Shown here: one piece after another, positions 1 to 9,884 of the stretch
Layout of the letters: every line of letters starts with the position of its first letter
Position numbering within the stretch: the first letter of the stretch is position 1
Assembly (NCBI GenBank): GCA_026928325.1
Contig: JAIXKS010000022.1
Span: 1-59,818, forward strand
Length of the DNA: 59,818 bases
Direction: 5' to 3'
From: Chitinophagales bacterium
GTDB lineage: Bacteria > Bacteroidota > Bacteroidia > Chitinophagales > Saprospiraceae
The notes under the pieces: model-generated
Told to the model about the DNA's origin: nothing
Database searches by the model: none
Seen by the model: only the letters and a program-made list of their open reading frames with translations
Translations under genes and position numbers: made by a program

Positions 1-26
1 GAAGACTTGTTGAGTCCATAAAATTA

Positions 27-57
27 AGGCACACGCAATTGCGTGTGCCTTTTTTGT
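27..57 (+). terminator. Intrinsic terminator of a gene upstream of the window
   Basis: A perfect 10-bp stem (AGGCACACGC/GCGTGTGCCT) with an AATT loop is followed by a run of T on the + strand. The first 21 bases read in frame 1 to a TAA at 19-21, so they may be the last codons of a rightward gene that this hairpin ends. That gene cannot be identified. Confidence 0.8.
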
Positions 58-59
58 TT

Positions 60-765
60 CTTGTAAATCTGCCTTAAATAAAAAATTACGTATTAGAAAA
101 CCTATTGTGCACTAGACTTATTGAGTATAATGCGATAGTGTCATCCAGATAAATATATTCTTCATTAAAATATCTGATTGTTGTGTTGGAAATACATTCC
201 ATTTTTTGATGTGCTCAGGCTGTAACTGGTATCTATACATGTATATTGTCTGAAAGTAAAAGCTTAGATTGTATAGATCTATTTTCTGTTTTGATATAGG
301 ATACTGTTTATCATGAATCATTGGACTGTTCCCAATTATGTTTGTTTAAGTCACTTATTTATTGTTCTTTTAACACTCCTAACGAACCTAAATCTTAAAT
401 TGAGGTTAACCCAATAATATTGATTATAGTTTAAATCTCCTAAATTGCATTATTGCTTATAAAATAGAAATATTAATTGTGAGTATAACTTGAGCCTAAT
501 TCTACAAGTATAAAATTGTACCATTCAAATTACACCCAATTTTAGCAAAAGATATCTGATTGTTGGAATCGGAATGGGCTCCATAGCATGATTTTACCTA
601 CCCGTAAGTGTTATCTATACTTGCATGAGATATGGGGCATACATTCATCTAAGAGACTTACATCGTATTGATATATCTTATTTCTGTTGCGCTGAGATTT
701 TTTGTTATGAACCTTTAGTCCGATTCAGAAACAACTTTTGTATAAAGTTTCCCATCTTATTGAAA
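60..765. other. Gene-poor stretch, no supported gene
   Basis: About 700 bases of AT-rich DNA with stops in every frame. The only open frame above 60 codons (minus strand, 118-321) has no recognisable motif or plausible context. A 14-base direct repeat (ATATCTGATTGTTG at 170-183 and 552-565) is the only internal structure noticed. It may be decayed coding DNA, but nothing can be assigned. Confidence 0.5.
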
Positions 766-803
766 CAAAAAAAGGTTTCCACCTTTCGATGAAAACCTTT
801 TCT
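766..803 (-). terminator. Intrinsic terminator of the T9SS thioredoxin-like gene
   Basis: Read on the minus strand, a stem AAAAGGTTT/AAACCTTTT is followed by a T run, about 25 nt past the stop codon of the leftward gene at 826-1854. Confidence 0.75.
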
Positions 804-825
804 ATATTTATTAAGAACAATGCTA

Positions 826-1854
826 TTAGTAAAGTACTACTTTCTTAGAAGTCTTAATACCACCATTATTTAATGTTATTATGTGAATTCCAGGTACGTA
901 GTTTGTGCTTATTTGGAGTACTTTAGAATTTATATCATTCTTGGATATTTTTTTAATGATAGTTCCAGAGATATCTGAAATCATCATTTCTGTAATATTT
1001 GTAATATCTGTATCCTGATCTAAAATTACCACGATATTCCCACTTTCATCCTGATACGCATTGAAGTTAGACGTATCGACATCCTTAGTTGATGATGCTA
1101 ATTTTACGTCAGTAATAAAGCCATTGTGGAATAAATACTTTTTATTAAATGTCCAAATCACACCTAAAACTTTATAATCAGTACTTTTTCCTGATAGGTT
1201 ATCTAAAGATGCTGAAAAATTGAATTCAGTTCCTTCATTTACTTTGCCTGACACAATAGGATTATTAAATACGTTAGGTAAAAAGCTTCCTACCAATACA
1301 TTTTTGTGAAGTTGTAAACCTGTACGGCTTGCCTGATTTGCCCAAACATCTTCGAGTAAGTATAAGCCCAAAAGGTAGTCTCCACTTTCTACTTCTTGAA
1401 CATATTTTACCAAGGCTTTGACATCGATTGTTTTAGTTTCTTCATTTAGTGTAGCATCTAAACCTAATGCTGCAAAGGGCGGTAAATCCTTTTTGAAATC
1501 GACCTCTAGTCTAGTTTCCGCTACTTTTGTTGCACCATTACTTGCATTTGCCGCAATATTGACGCCATCGACATAAAAAATAGGTTGACCTACGCCACCA
1601 AAATTTTCGTCAAATTCTTTGGCTATAGGATTTGTTAAATCTCCACTATAGTCCACAGACATGAAAATTACATTATCATTCTTAAACTCTTCAAGCATAT
1701 TTTCTTTTAGATCCCAACCCCAAGTTCCACAATAGGGACACCAAGTTGCAAATCTCTCGTGGATAAGTGTCCAACTTTTTTCGCTTGGTGTTTGCCCTAG
1801 CGAAACAGTTTGTGCTGTTAAAATTACAGCTAAAATAAAAAATAAATTCTTCAT
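826..1854 (-). CDS. Secreted thioredoxin-fold (Omp28-like) protein with T9SS sorting domain
   Basis: A 342-residue exported protein. A signal peptide (residues 1-20, hydrophobic core FFILAVILTAQTV) is followed by a thioredoxin-like region with the active-site motif W-C39-P-Y-C42, then a middle region resembling Omp28-type outer-membrane proteins of Bacteroidota. The last 70 residues (short beta strands, 'DISGTIIKK', ending KKVVLY) look like a type A T9SS C-terminal sorting domain, so the protein should cross the outer membrane and be surface attached or released. A CPYC pair suggests disulfide exchange, but no substrate can be inferred. It is monocistronic: its own terminator lies downstream and cysS ends about 70 nt upstream on the same strand. 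Motif-based call; the exact family name is less certain than export and the redox motif. Confidence 0.8.
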   Translation of the reverse strand: MKNLFFILAVILTAQTVSLGQTPSEKSWTLIHERFATWCPYCGTWGWDLKENMLEEFKNDNVIFMSVDYSGDLTNPIAKEFDENFGGVGQPIFYVDGVNIAANASNGATKVAETRLEVDFKKDLPPFAALGLDATLNEETKTIDVKALVKYVQEVESGDYLLGLYLLEDVWANQASRTGLQLHKNVLVGSFLPNVFNNPIVSGKVNEGTEFNFSASLDNLSGKSTDYKVLGVIWTFNKKYLFHNGFITDVKLASSTKDVDTSNFNAYQDESGNIVVILDQDTDITNITEMMISDISGTIIKKISKNDINSKVLQISTNYVPGIHIITLNNGGIKTSKKVVLY

Positions 1855-1926
1855 TGCTTTTATTATAAATTAAAATATTAATGAAAACCTGATTCTATAA
1901 ATTAGATAAAACGATTTTTAATAATC

Positions 1927-3417
1927 CTATAAATACGTCCACGTACTGCCGTCTTTACCGTCCTTGATCTGAATTTTTAATTCATTGAGGCTATCTCTGA
2001 TTTTGTCGGCTGTGGGCCAATCTTTATTGGATCTTGCAATTTGTCTAAGCTCGATTATTAATTGCATCAGACCATCTACGGATTCATCATTGGAACCGTC
2101 TTCTACTTTTAACCCTAAAATATCGAAAATTATTATATTAAAAGCCTCTTTCAATTCTTTAAGGCTATTTTGTGAAATCTTATCTAAAGAAGTTTGACCT
2201 TCTTTAAGACTATTGATAATAGTTACTAGTTCGAATAATCGAGCTATTGCTCGAGGTGTATTGAAATCATCATCCATATCATCCCAAGCACCTTGAATAA
2301 TACTGCTTACTTTTTCATCCAACTCTGAATTTATCGTTTGATTTGAAGTAAGGCTATCTAGGGACTTGTAAGCTTCCATGAGCCTTTTATAACCTTTTTC
2401 TGCAGCCTGTAGTGCATCATCTGTTAAGTCATTGGTGGAGCGATAATGGGATTGTAACATAAAAAATCGGACGACCATTGGGCTATATCCTTTAGATACG
2501 TGCGAACTATTGCCGGTAAGTAACTCATAAGGAGAAATCGTGTTACCATCACTTTTGGACATCTTCTTTCCATTCATCAGGAGCATATTGGTATGCAACC
2601 AATATCTTGCTGGATGAACGTTACAAGCACCTAGATTTTGAGCTACTTCGTTTTCATGATGTGGAAACTTTAAGTCATTGCCACCTCCATGGATGTCAAA
2701 CTGCTCTCCTAGGTATTTTGTACTCATGGCACTACATTCAAGGTGCCACCCTGGAAAACCTATAGACCATGGTGAAGGCCAACGCATGATATGTTCATCA
2801 GAAGCTTTCATCCAAATGGCAAAGTCTGCTGGATTTCTTTTTTCATCTTGATTTTTAAGATTATCCCTAGTTTCAGACAATAATTCTTCTATGACTCTAC
2901 CACTAAGCTTCCCGTATTCTCCCGTTTCTTTAGCAAATTTGATGGTATCAAAATATACAGAACCATTGGCTTCGTAGGCGAAACCATTATCTAAGATCTT
3001 TTTCACCATTTCTATCTGCTCGATTATATGACCTGTGGCTCGAGGCTCGATACTCGGTGGAAGAGTGTTGAATAGTCGCATGACTTGGTGAAAGCCAAGT
3101 GTATATTTTTGCGCAACTTCCATGGGTTCTAAATTATCCAATCTTGCGCCTTTAGACATTCTGTCTTCTCCATCATCGAGTAAGTGTCCTACATCGGTAA
3201 TATTTCTTACATATCTGACCGTATATCCTAAAAATTTAAGATATCGGTATATGATATCAAAACTGATGAAAGTACGACAATTGCCCAAGTGTACATCATT
3301 ATATACTGTAGGTCCACAGACATACATGCCTGCAAATCCAGGATGAAGGGTTTCGAATTTCTCTTTTTGTCTTGTAAGACTGTTATAAACTGTCAGATTG
3401 TGGTCTCGCATCTCCAT
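1927..3417 (-). CDS. cysS: Cysteinyl-tRNA synthetase
   Basis: A class I aminoacyl-tRNA synthetase of 496 residues, the usual length, that charges tRNA-Cys in the cytoplasm. Visible signatures: the zinc/HIGH region C34-GPTVYND-V-HLGN near the N-terminus, the second zinc segment 'GWHLECSAMS' with 'HGGGNDLKFPHHENE', and the KMSKS loop in 'GKKMSKSDGNT'. The C-terminal helical anticodon region includes 'DDDFNTPRAIARLFE'. The start at 3417 is followed two codons later by a second ATG, which could equally be used. A TATCTTTG box 38 nt upstream (3455-3462) fits a Bacteroidota -7 element. Certain assignment. Confidence 0.98.
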   Translation of the reverse strand: MEMRDHNLTVYNSLTRQKEKFETLHPGFAGMYVCGPTVYNDVHLGNCRTFISFDIIYRYLKFLGYTVRYVRNITDVGHLLDDGEDRMSKGARLDNLEPMEVAQKYTLGFHQVMRLFNTLPPSIEPRATGHIIEQIEMVKKILDNGFAYEANGSVYFDTIKFAKETGEYGKLSGRVIEELLSETRDNLKNQDEKRNPADFAIWMKASDEHIMRWPSPWSIGFPGWHLECSAMSTKYLGEQFDIHGGGNDLKFPHHENEVAQNLGACNVHPARYWLHTNMLLMNGKKMSKSDGNTISPYELLTGNSSHVSKGYSPMVVRFFMLQSHYRSTNDLTDDALQAAEKGYKRLMEAYKSLDSLTSNQTINSELDEKVSSIIQGAWDDMDDDFNTPRAIARLFELVTIINSLKEGQTSLDKISQNSLKELKEAFNIIIFDILGLKVEDGSNDESVDGLMQLIIELRQIARSNKDWPTADKIRDSLNELKIQIKDGKDGSTWTYL

Positions 3418-3454
3418 TATTATCTTTTCCTATTTTGAATCGTCAAAATGACTG

Positions 3455-3462
3455 CAAAGATA
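3455..3462 (-). promoter_or_regulatory. -7 box of the cysS promoter
   Basis: TATCTTTG on the minus strand matches the Bacteroidota -7 consensus TAnnTTTG exactly. No TTG is seen at the expected -33 distance. It sits 38 nt before the cysS start. Confidence 0.45.
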
Positions 3463-3659
3463 ATAATAATTAATAATATGTAAGTGTTAAAAACTTGTTA
3501 TAAAACAGCTTATAAGTCATGATTTAAATCAATATTTTGAATTGTATCCTTACTCAATCTATATTTACATGAAAATTGTCATGTTTTTTCAATTATAAGC
3601 GCAATTCTAAATCTCGAAATTTGAGGATTTATCACGCCTACAAATGTAGCTTGCAAATC

Positions 3660-3770
3660 TATTGCTCTATCCATAAAAAGTCTTAAATAATAAAGGAAGC
3701 TATTTTTTTAACGATGAGATTTGAAAAAGGAACGACATTTCATTAAGATATTTTTGTGGACGGAGCACTA
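3660..3770 (-). repeat. MITE copy 1, internally deleted (minus orientation)
   Basis: The outer parts match the other copies (left end TATTGCTCTATC, right end GACGGAGCACTA allowing one mismatch), but about 53 bases of the middle, including the central CATAGT/ACTATG hairpin, are missing, leaving 111 bp. Flanks are C-TA and TA-G, i.e. a CTAG target with TA duplicated. The right-hand TA is part of the TAG stop codon of the YwaF-like gene at 3768-4499. Confidence 0.9.
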
Positions 3771-4499
3771 GGTTAATTTAGCTGTTAAATAGTTTTTAAT
3801 GGCATTCCAATAAAATGGGATAGTCATCACTAAAAATAAACTAATCACTATAAATTCTAAAGATACGATATATCCGGGCCATGGACCTAGTAAGTCGTAA
3901 AACGTTGGACCAGGTGGCTTTGCATTTAAAAACATATAGTTTGATCCCAACATCACATTGATAGGATAAATAATGGCAGCTAGAATATTGAGTCCTAAAA
4001 TAGATCTTCCGGCATCCAGCCAAGTTATTCTCCAGCCTAAAGCCACAAAGCCATATAAGGCCCCGATGATAATAACCGAATGCACCAACCAATACCGGAT
4101 GGCTTCATAATGGGGCATGGATTCAGTAAGTGTCGGTGTGAAAATGGATTGAGCACATCCTGCTAATATCCAAAAAAAGGTAATACCCCAGGCAATTCTC
4201 ATTTTAAAGATAAAAATAAAAGGCATGAGCAGCGTCATCATATTACATAAATGTAGCGGAAAATCTTCATGTGGATGAAAAATACCAGTATTCCATTTAT
4301 AAAAAACTTTAAATAATTGAGACGAAGCAGCTAAAATGGTAATGATGATGATGTACCTGAATTTTTGATCCGTTGTCCAATATTTTTTGCTGGCATATAG
4401 TACTCCAACGATGAATAAAATACATAGTGTGAAAGCTATTAAATGCTCACTGCCATAATTTATAAAGTTGCCATTGTCTTTTAAAAATATATCCAGCAT
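3768..4499 (-). CDS. YwaF-family (TIGR02206 / TMEM164-like) integral membrane protein
   Basis: 243 residues with about six to seven hydrophobic segments. Conserved features of the YwaF/TP0381 membrane family are visible: 'PHEDFPLHLCNMM' near residue 80 and 'NYMFLNAKPPGPTFYDLLGPWPGY' in the C-terminal part (shown as landmarks: NYMFLN, PPGP, GPWPGY). The biochemical role of this family in bacteria is not established. A well-formed promoter lies directly upstream (4514-4544) and leaves a leader of only about 8 nt. The TAG stop lies in the target site duplication of a MITE; the reconstructed empty site would still read TAG, so the insertion probably did not alter the C-terminus. Confidence 0.85.
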   Translation of the reverse strand: MLDIFLKDNGNFINYGSEHLIAFTLCILFIVGVLYASKKYWTTDQKFRYIIIITILAASSQLFKVFYKWNTGIFHPHEDFPLHLCNMMTLLMPFIFIFKMRIAWGITFFWILAGCAQSIFTPTLTESMPHYEAIRYWLVHSVIIIGALYGFVALGWRITWLDAGRSILGLNILAAIIYPINVMLGSNYMFLNAKPPGPTFYDLLGPWPGYIVSLEFIVISLFLVMTIPFYWNAIKNYLTAKLT

Positions 4500-4513
4500 A
4501 TCTATATTTTTAA

Positions 4514-4544
4514 CAAAAATAATAAATCCCTAATATATAAGCAA
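4514..4544 (-). promoter_or_regulatory. Bacteroidota promoter of the YwaF-like gene
   Basis: Minus strand: TTG (4544-4542), a 20-nt spacer, then TATTTTTG (4521-4514), matching TTG-N20-TAnnTTTG. The predicted start of transcription is only about 8 nt before the ATG at 4499. Confidence 0.6.
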
Positions 4545-4613
4545 GCAAAATATTTAAGAATTTGAATACTAAAACAATAATAAACTATTCCTACTAATTT
4601 TATAAATGGGCGA

Positions 4614-5537
4614 CTACCGCGAAGTGCCTTCTGGAAATTGAACTTTATCGGGAGAAGCGTTTAAAAGCGGGAGTGCATATTGTAAGATTCTAGTTCTTCT
4701 TCCGGTGGTATCTTGTGGCTCAACCGGATAAGAGATCACTGCCTCCAACCAAGCAAAAGTATTAATTCGAAAATAAACTTCCGGCTTCCATTGCTCTGGA
4801 ATGTCGTCCCTATATTCGGTATAAAGCGTTGTGAAATCTCGTTTTGAAGCTTCTATTAGACAAGTTTTTACAAAGGATAAATCACTGGTGTAGGCAATCT
4901 GGAGGGCGGTTTCATTCCAAATAAAAGGAAGTTGTGGTCCTGAATAGTTAATGACGACTTCTTTGAGAATCAAACTATTAGGAAAAAATATGGTTCGTCC
5001 GCTTTTTCTGTCATTTTGAAGATAGTCACCACTGCATTCTACCATTTTGGTATCGAGAAAATTAATTTCTTCAACATCACCGCGCATTCCGTTGATCTGA
5101 ATCCTATGGCCGACCTTGTACGGATGCCTAAAAACAATATATAACCATGCAATAAAAGAAGTTATCGGTGCTTGAAGCGCAAAACCTAAAATTAAAGAAA
5201 TGAGTCCAAAACTAACCGCCGTGGCATATAGGTTTTGAAATAAAAACGAAGCAACAACAATTAGTATCAGGATTATGGATATAAAACTGGAAATCCGCAA
5301 TAGATTATACCGATCTCCTTCTGTATTCGCATGTATTTCAATATATTTTTTTATGATTTTCCCGATAAGGAGGATGATGAATATAAAGAATAGACTTAGA
5401 CTCAATTTCTTGAAAAAGGGAAGATATTTTTCCCAAGGTGAAAAGACATCAAGTTCAAAAACATAATGTAGGATTAAGACAATAACTGCTAATAAGGCAT
5501 ATAAAATAACAGAATAATTACTTTTTACAGACTTCAT
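4614..5537 (-). CDS. MscS-family mechanosensitive channel
   Basis: 307 residues, near the size of the small MscS channels. Four hydrophobic segments occupy residues about 8-135. The last one plus the following beta domain carries the MscS signature: 'GLISLILGFALQAP' (pore-lining helix), then 'HPYKVGHRIQINGMRGDVEEI' as landmarks HPYKVG, G-x-V-E-E-I, and an 'FPNS' turn. A soluble C-terminal domain follows, ending in a basic tail. It should gate in the inner membrane on hypo-osmotic shock. Next to an OsmC-type protein, 46 nt upstream on the same strand, so the two may be co-transcribed. Confidence 0.9.
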   Translation of the reverse strand: MKSVKSNYSVILYALLAVIVLILHYVFELDVFSPWEKYLPFFKKLSLSLFFIFIILLIGKIIKKYIEIHANTEGDRYNLLRISSFISIILILIVVASFLFQNLYATAVSFGLISLILGFALQAPITSFIAWLYIVFRHPYKVGHRIQINGMRGDVEEINFLDTKMVECSGDYLQNDRKSGRTIFFPNSLILKEVVINYSGPQLPFIWNETALQIAYTSDLSFVKTCLIEASKRDFTTLYTEYRDDIPEQWKPEVYFRINTFAWLEAVISYPVEPQDTTGRRTRILQYALPLLNASPDKVQFPEGTSR

Positions 5538-5583
5538 TGAATCTTTTTTATAGTATGATCTAGATTTGGCAATGTGTATTACT

Positions 5584-5982
5584 TTATTCTAATGAAGAAT
5601 GAATTCCAATATCACCGGAAAGTATTCGATGAACCGGACATTTATCCGCAATGTCATGCAATCTTTTACGCTGAGTTTCATCCAGATTGCCTATCAAAGT
5701 AATCTTTTTTGTAAAAATAGTTGTATTATCTTGAATATTTCTATCAAAATCTATCTCTACAAAAGCCTCTTCCAAAGGCCATCCCTTTCTGTCAGCGTAC
5801 ATGCGCATGGTGATAGAAGAGCAAGCAGCAAGAGCAGATGCTAATAATTGACCTGGATTAGGGCCTAAGTCGCCTCCTTCAACATCTAAATCTTCATCGG
5901 CTATTAACGTATGGTTGCCGGTCTGTATTTCAGTTCGATATTTTAGAGATTGAATGTGGCCTTTTGCTTGATGTGATGCCAT
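5584..5982 (-). CDS. OsmC/Ohr-family peroxiredoxin-like protein
   Basis: 132 residues, the normal length for the family. The two reactive cysteines are present: the first in 'ALAACSSITMRMYADRKGW' (about residue 54) and the second in 'DKCPVHRILSG' (about residue 115). OsmC-type proteins reduce organic hydroperoxides with this cysteine pair; the 'CPVHR' form is typical of the YhfA/OsmC branch rather than Ohr. Cytoplasmic, no signal peptide. It precedes the MscS gene on the same strand. Confidence 0.9.
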   Translation of the reverse strand: MASHQAKGHIQSLKYRTEIQTGNHTLIADEDLDVEGGDLGPNPGQLLASALAACSSITMRMYADRKGWPLEEAFVEIDFDRNIQDNTTIFTKKITLIGNLDETQRKRLHDIADKCPVHRILSGDIGIHSSLE

Positions 5983-6578
5983 GATGTTATGTTAAAATTT
6001 GTTAAGGTTTAAATAATAGATTCCTATATGGATGATCTTCAATATCCTAAAGATAGCACAATTTTATTTATATTTTATTAAATTTTGATATTTTTTGTAA
6101 AAAAATGATTTCAGAATTTTTGTTTTTAAATTTAGTAGCTGATGATTTAAGATGACAAATTATTGATTTTGTCTGTTAACGAATACTTCTTGTTTGTTTT
6201 TTTAGTATTATTTAAACGCTTGAATATCATAATGTTGAACTTGGTTTTAAATGTTGTTATAGATAGCTTTAACTTGTTTAGGCCTATCTTTTTAATCGCA
6301 AAGATGTGTGCAATACCATATTGATTACTGACAATTTGTCGGAAATTATGTCGTTGGTATGATTTTCGGCTTTATAGTAAAAGGGAGATATTACTCGATT
6401 TTTTAAAAGAATTGGAGTTTACAAAGGTAATTTTGACAGATTTAATATCTTTGTGTCCCTAAAACAAAAGATGTAAAATCTATATTAATGTAGTATGTAG
6501 GTGTCTTTTGTGATATTAGATGTTCTAACGATTACAAAATTAATTGAACGATAAACTTAAAAATATATAACAGATATT
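5983..6578. other. Divergent intergenic region between the OsmC gene and secA
   Basis: About 600 AT-rich bases without a gene, holding the upstream regions of the two divergent units. A TATCTTTG at 6446-6453 on the + strand is a good -7 box for secA (leader about 120 nt), though the TTTG before it is only 10 nt away. No riboswitch or RNA gene is recognised. Confidence 0.4.
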
Positions 6579-9500
6579 ATGCTGGATTTTTTAAAAAATG
6601 TATTTGGTAGCAAACAAGATAAGGATGTCAAAAGTTATAAGGCGTTAGTTGATAAAACGAATGAATATTATGCATCTTATGCCAATCTGAGTCACGATGA
6701 GTTAAGAAATAAAACGAAGGAGTTTCAGGCTAGGATAAGAGAAGGCCTTGCAGCTATAGATGTCGATTTAGTCCTTCATACAGAAAAGGCTGATTTGATG
6801 GAAGACTTCTTAGAGAAGGAAAAATTATACAATGAAATAGACAAGATCAAAAAGGAAAGGGACAAGCACCTTGAAGTTATCTTAAAAGAAATATTACCAG
6901 AAGGTTTTGCGGTAGTTAAAGAAACGGCTAGACGGTTTAAAGATAATGAAACCATTACTGTTACGGCAACGGATCACGATAGAAAGTTGGCAGTAAATAA
7001 AAACTATGTGACCATCGAAGGTGACAAAGCCATTTGGAAAAATAGATGGATAGCTGCAGGCAACGAAATCGTGTGGGATATGCTACACTATGATGTTCAG
7101 TTGATCGGTGGTATGGTGCTTCATGACGGAAAAATTGCCGAAATGGCCACGGGTGAAGGAAAAACACTAGTAGCAACTTTACCGGCTTATTTGAATGGTA
7201 TCGCAGGCCAAGGAGTCCACGTGATTACCGTGAATGATTACCTCGCACGACGGGATAGTGAATGGGTTGGTCCAATTTTCGAATTTTTATTTTTGACTGT
7301 CGATTGTATAGATAAGCATAAACCACATTCACCGGAAAGGATAGCAGCATATAGATGTGACATTACTTACGGTACTAATAACGAATTTGGCTTTGACTAC
7401 CTAAGAGATAATATGGTGCGAGATGTTGATGAGCTTGTTCAGCGTAAGCATCACTATGCCATGGTGGATGAGGTGGATTCGGTATTGATAGACGACGCAA
7501 GAACACCATTGATTATTTCAGGACCAATTCCACAAGGACTTGAAGATCAAGAATATTTCGAATTAAAACCTAAGATTGAGAAGCTTTTTAATATCCAAAG
7601 ACAACAAGCGACTGAACTCTTAGCAGAAGCTAAGCGGCAGTTTAAAGCTGGAAATACTGGTCATGACGAAGGTGATGGAGGATTGGCGTTGTTTAGAGTC
7701 TATCGCTCCCTTCCCAAATACAGACCTTTGATTAAGTTTTTGAGTGAAGAGGGTATTAAAGTTGTCCTCCAGAAAACAGAAAACTTCTATATGCAGGAGC
7801 AAAGTAAACATATGCATGTAGCGGATGAACCTCTGTATTTCACCATTGATGAGAAAAATAGAAACGTCGAACTGACTGAAAAAGGAATTGAGTATTTGTC
7901 CCTAGGCGAAAATGATCCAAACTTCTTTGTTTTGCCGGATATTACGCAAGAAATCCAAGCATTGACAGCAAAAGAACAAAAAGAAGGTATCAAACTTACT
8001 GAGCAGAAAGAAGCTTTGATTCAAGATTTCGCAGTCAAATCACGTCGTTTGCATGCTACGAGTCAATTGTTAAAGGCATATACGCTTTTTGAAAAGGATC
8101 AAGAATATGTCGTTCTCAACGAAGAAGTAAAAATTGTTGATGAGCAGACAGGTCGTATGATGGAAGGACGTAGATATTCTGATGGATTGCACCAAGCCCT
8201 TGAAGCCAAAGAAGGTGTGAAAATTGGAGAATTGACCCAAACTTATGCCACTATTACCTTACAAAACTATTTCAGAATGTACCACAAATTGGCAGGGATG
8301 ACTGGTACAGCGGAAACAGAAGCCGGTGAATTGTGGGAAATCTATAAATTGGATGTAGTGACGATTCCGACCAATAAGCCCATCGTAAGAGACGATAGAG
8401 AAGATTTAGTCTATAAAACAGCTAGAGAAAAATTCAATGCGGTTATAGATGAGATAGGTCGATTGACAGAGCAAGGTCGGCCGGTACTTGTTGGTACGAC
8501 TTCAGTAGAAACCTCTGAACTTTTGAGTCGTATGCTCAACCTTAGGAACATCAAGCACAATGTCCTCAACGCGAAATTACACCAACGAGAAGCAGAAATT
8601 GTAGCAGAAGCAGGGCAGAGAAGCGCTGTTACAATTGCAACCAATATGGCAGGTCGTGGAACGGATATCAAGCTACCTGAACCAGTGAAGCAAGTAGGAG
8701 GTTTGGCTATTATCGCGACTGAACGTCATGATTCTAGACGAGTAGATAGACAGTTGCGAGGTCGTTCTGGACGTCAAGGAGACCCAGGCTCATCACAGTT
8801 CTATGTATCTCTCGAAGACAATCTAATGCGTTTGTTCCAATCGGAAAGAATAGCAGGATTGATGGATAAAATGGGTCATAAGGATGGCGAAGTGATTCAG
8901 CATAATATGGTCACGAAATCTATCGAACGAGCTCAGAAAAAAGTGGAAGAAAATAACTTTGGAATTAGAAAGCGTTTGCTGGAATATGACGACGTTATGA
9001 ATATTCAGCGAGAAGCCATTTACAAGAAAAGAGATAATGCGCTGCATGGCGAAAGATTAGCTGTGGACTTATTTAATATGTTTATTGGCTCGGTTGAATT
9101 TATCGTAGTATCTAATAAAAATTCGAATAATTTTGATAATTTCAACTACGAATGTCTTACTTCTTTGGGCGTTGATCCTGAATTGACCGAAGATGCATTT
9201 AAATCAACGCCGATAGAGGAACTGATTAATCGTCTATTGGGTATGGCCATGGGACAATACGAAACCAAGAGCAAACATATCGTAGAGGTTTTATTGCCTA
9301 CAATTCAACAAGTCTATGAGCACGAAGGCCATAAATATAAAAGGATAGCTATTCCATTTACAGACGGAAGAAATGCGCCACTTCCCATCGCAGCAGATTT
9401 AAAACTTGCTGTTGACACCAATGGTAGTAGCATCATGAGAGATATCGAAAAAACCATTACGTTGGCCATTATTGATGATCATTGGAAAGAGCATTTGCGT

Positions 9501-9872
9501 AATATGGACGAATTGAAAGACTCTGTGCAATCGGCATCTTTCGAACAAAAGGATCCATTGGTCAAATATAAAATTGAGGCTTACAACTTATTTGAAGAGC
9601 TGATTAATAAAATAAACCGTGATGTAAGTGCCTACTTGCTCAATGGTAAATTACTCTTACAACGTGAAGTCCAAGAAGCACAAGTAGAAAAGACAGATTT
9701 GTCTAAAGTTAGAATGAATCGGGAAGAAGAGGCGATTCGAAAGGCAGCAGAAGGTGTTTCTCAAAAAAATGAAAAGCCTGAAACCTTCAAAAGAACTGAA
9801 GATAAAATCGGTAGAAATGATTTGTGCCCTTGTGGTAGTGGTAAAAAATATAAACATTGTCACGGCGCTTAA
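6579..9872 (+). CDS. secA: Preprotein translocase ATPase SecA
   Basis: The motor of the Sec pathway, driving unfolded preproteins through SecYEG at the inner membrane. 1097 residues against about 900 in E. coli, a length usual for Bacteroidota, with insertions in the first nucleotide-binding fold. Walker A is in '[17 protein letters not shown]' (about residue 190), Walker B/DEVD in '[19 protein letters not shown]' (about residue 295), the second fold in '[12 protein letters not shown]', and the arginine-finger region in '[18 protein letters not shown]'. The end carries the zinc-binding SEC-C motif [14 protein letters not shown] used for SecB/ribosome contact. First gene of a rightward unit: ribD starts 13 nt after its stop. 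Confidence 0.99.
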   Translation: MLDFLKNVFGSKQDKDVKSYKALVDKTNEYYASYANLSHDELRNKTKEFQARIREGLAAIDVDLVLHTEKADLMEDFLEKEKLYNEIDKIKKERDKHLEVILKEILPEGFAVVKETARRFKDNETITVTATDHDRKLAVNKNYVTIEGDKAIWKNRWIAAGNEIVWDMLHYDVQLIGGMVLHDGKIAEMATGEGKTLVATLPAYLNGIAGQGVHVITVNDYLARRDSEWVGPIFEFLFLTVDCIDKHKPHSPERIAAYRCDITYGTNNEFGFDYLRDNMVRDVDELVQRKHHYAMVDEVDSVLIDDARTPLIISGPIPQGLEDQEYFELKPKIEKLFNIQRQQATELLAEAKRQFKAGNTGHDEGDGGLALFRVYRSLPKYRPLIKFLSEEGIKVVLQKTENFYMQEQSKHMHVADEPLYFTIDEKNRNVELTEKGIEYLSLGENDPNFFVLPDITQEIQALTAKEQKEGIKLTEQKEALIQDFAVKSRRLHATSQLLKAYTLFEKDQEYVVLNEEVKIVDEQTGRMMEGRRYSDGLHQALEAKEGVKIGELTQTYATITLQNYFRMYHKLAGMTGTAETEAGELWEIYKLDVVTIPTNKPIVRDDREDLVYKTAREKFNAVIDEIGRLTEQGRPVLVGTTSVETSELLSRMLNLRNIKHNVLNAKLHQREAEIVAEAGQRSAVTIATNMAGRGTDIKLPEPVKQVGGLAIIATERHDSRRVDRQLRGRSGRQGDPGSSQFYVSLEDNLMRLFQSERIAGLMDKMGHKDGEVIQHNMVTKSIERAQKKVEENNFGIRKRLLEYDDVMNIQREAIYKKRDNALHGERLAVDLFNMFIGSVEFIVVSNKNSNNFDNFNYECLTSLGVDPELTEDAFKSTPIEELINRLLGMAMGQYETKSKHIVEVLLPTIQQVYEHEGHKYKRIAIPFTDGRNAPLPIAADLKLAVDTNGSSIMRDIEKTITLAIIDDHWKEHLRNMDELKDSVQSASFEQKDPLVKYKIEAYNLFEELINKINRDVSAYLLNGKLLLQREVQEAQVEKTDLSKVRMNREEEAIRKAAEGVSQKNEKPETFKRTEDKIGRNDLCPCGSGKKYKHCHGA

Positions 9873-9884
9873 ATTTATGATGGC

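Noticed and set aside
118-321. 67-codon frame on the minus strand
   Set aside because: No motif, unusual aromatic-rich composition, no promoter or partner; probably chance in AT-rich DNA.
170-565. 14-base direct repeat ATATCTGATTGTTG as a possible insertion duplication
   Set aside because: The sequence between the copies has no inverted repeats or transposase remains.
6432-6453. TTTTG...TATCTTTG as a complete secA promoter
   Set aside because: The spacing is 10 nt rather than about 20, so only the -7 box is kept as a weak suggestion.
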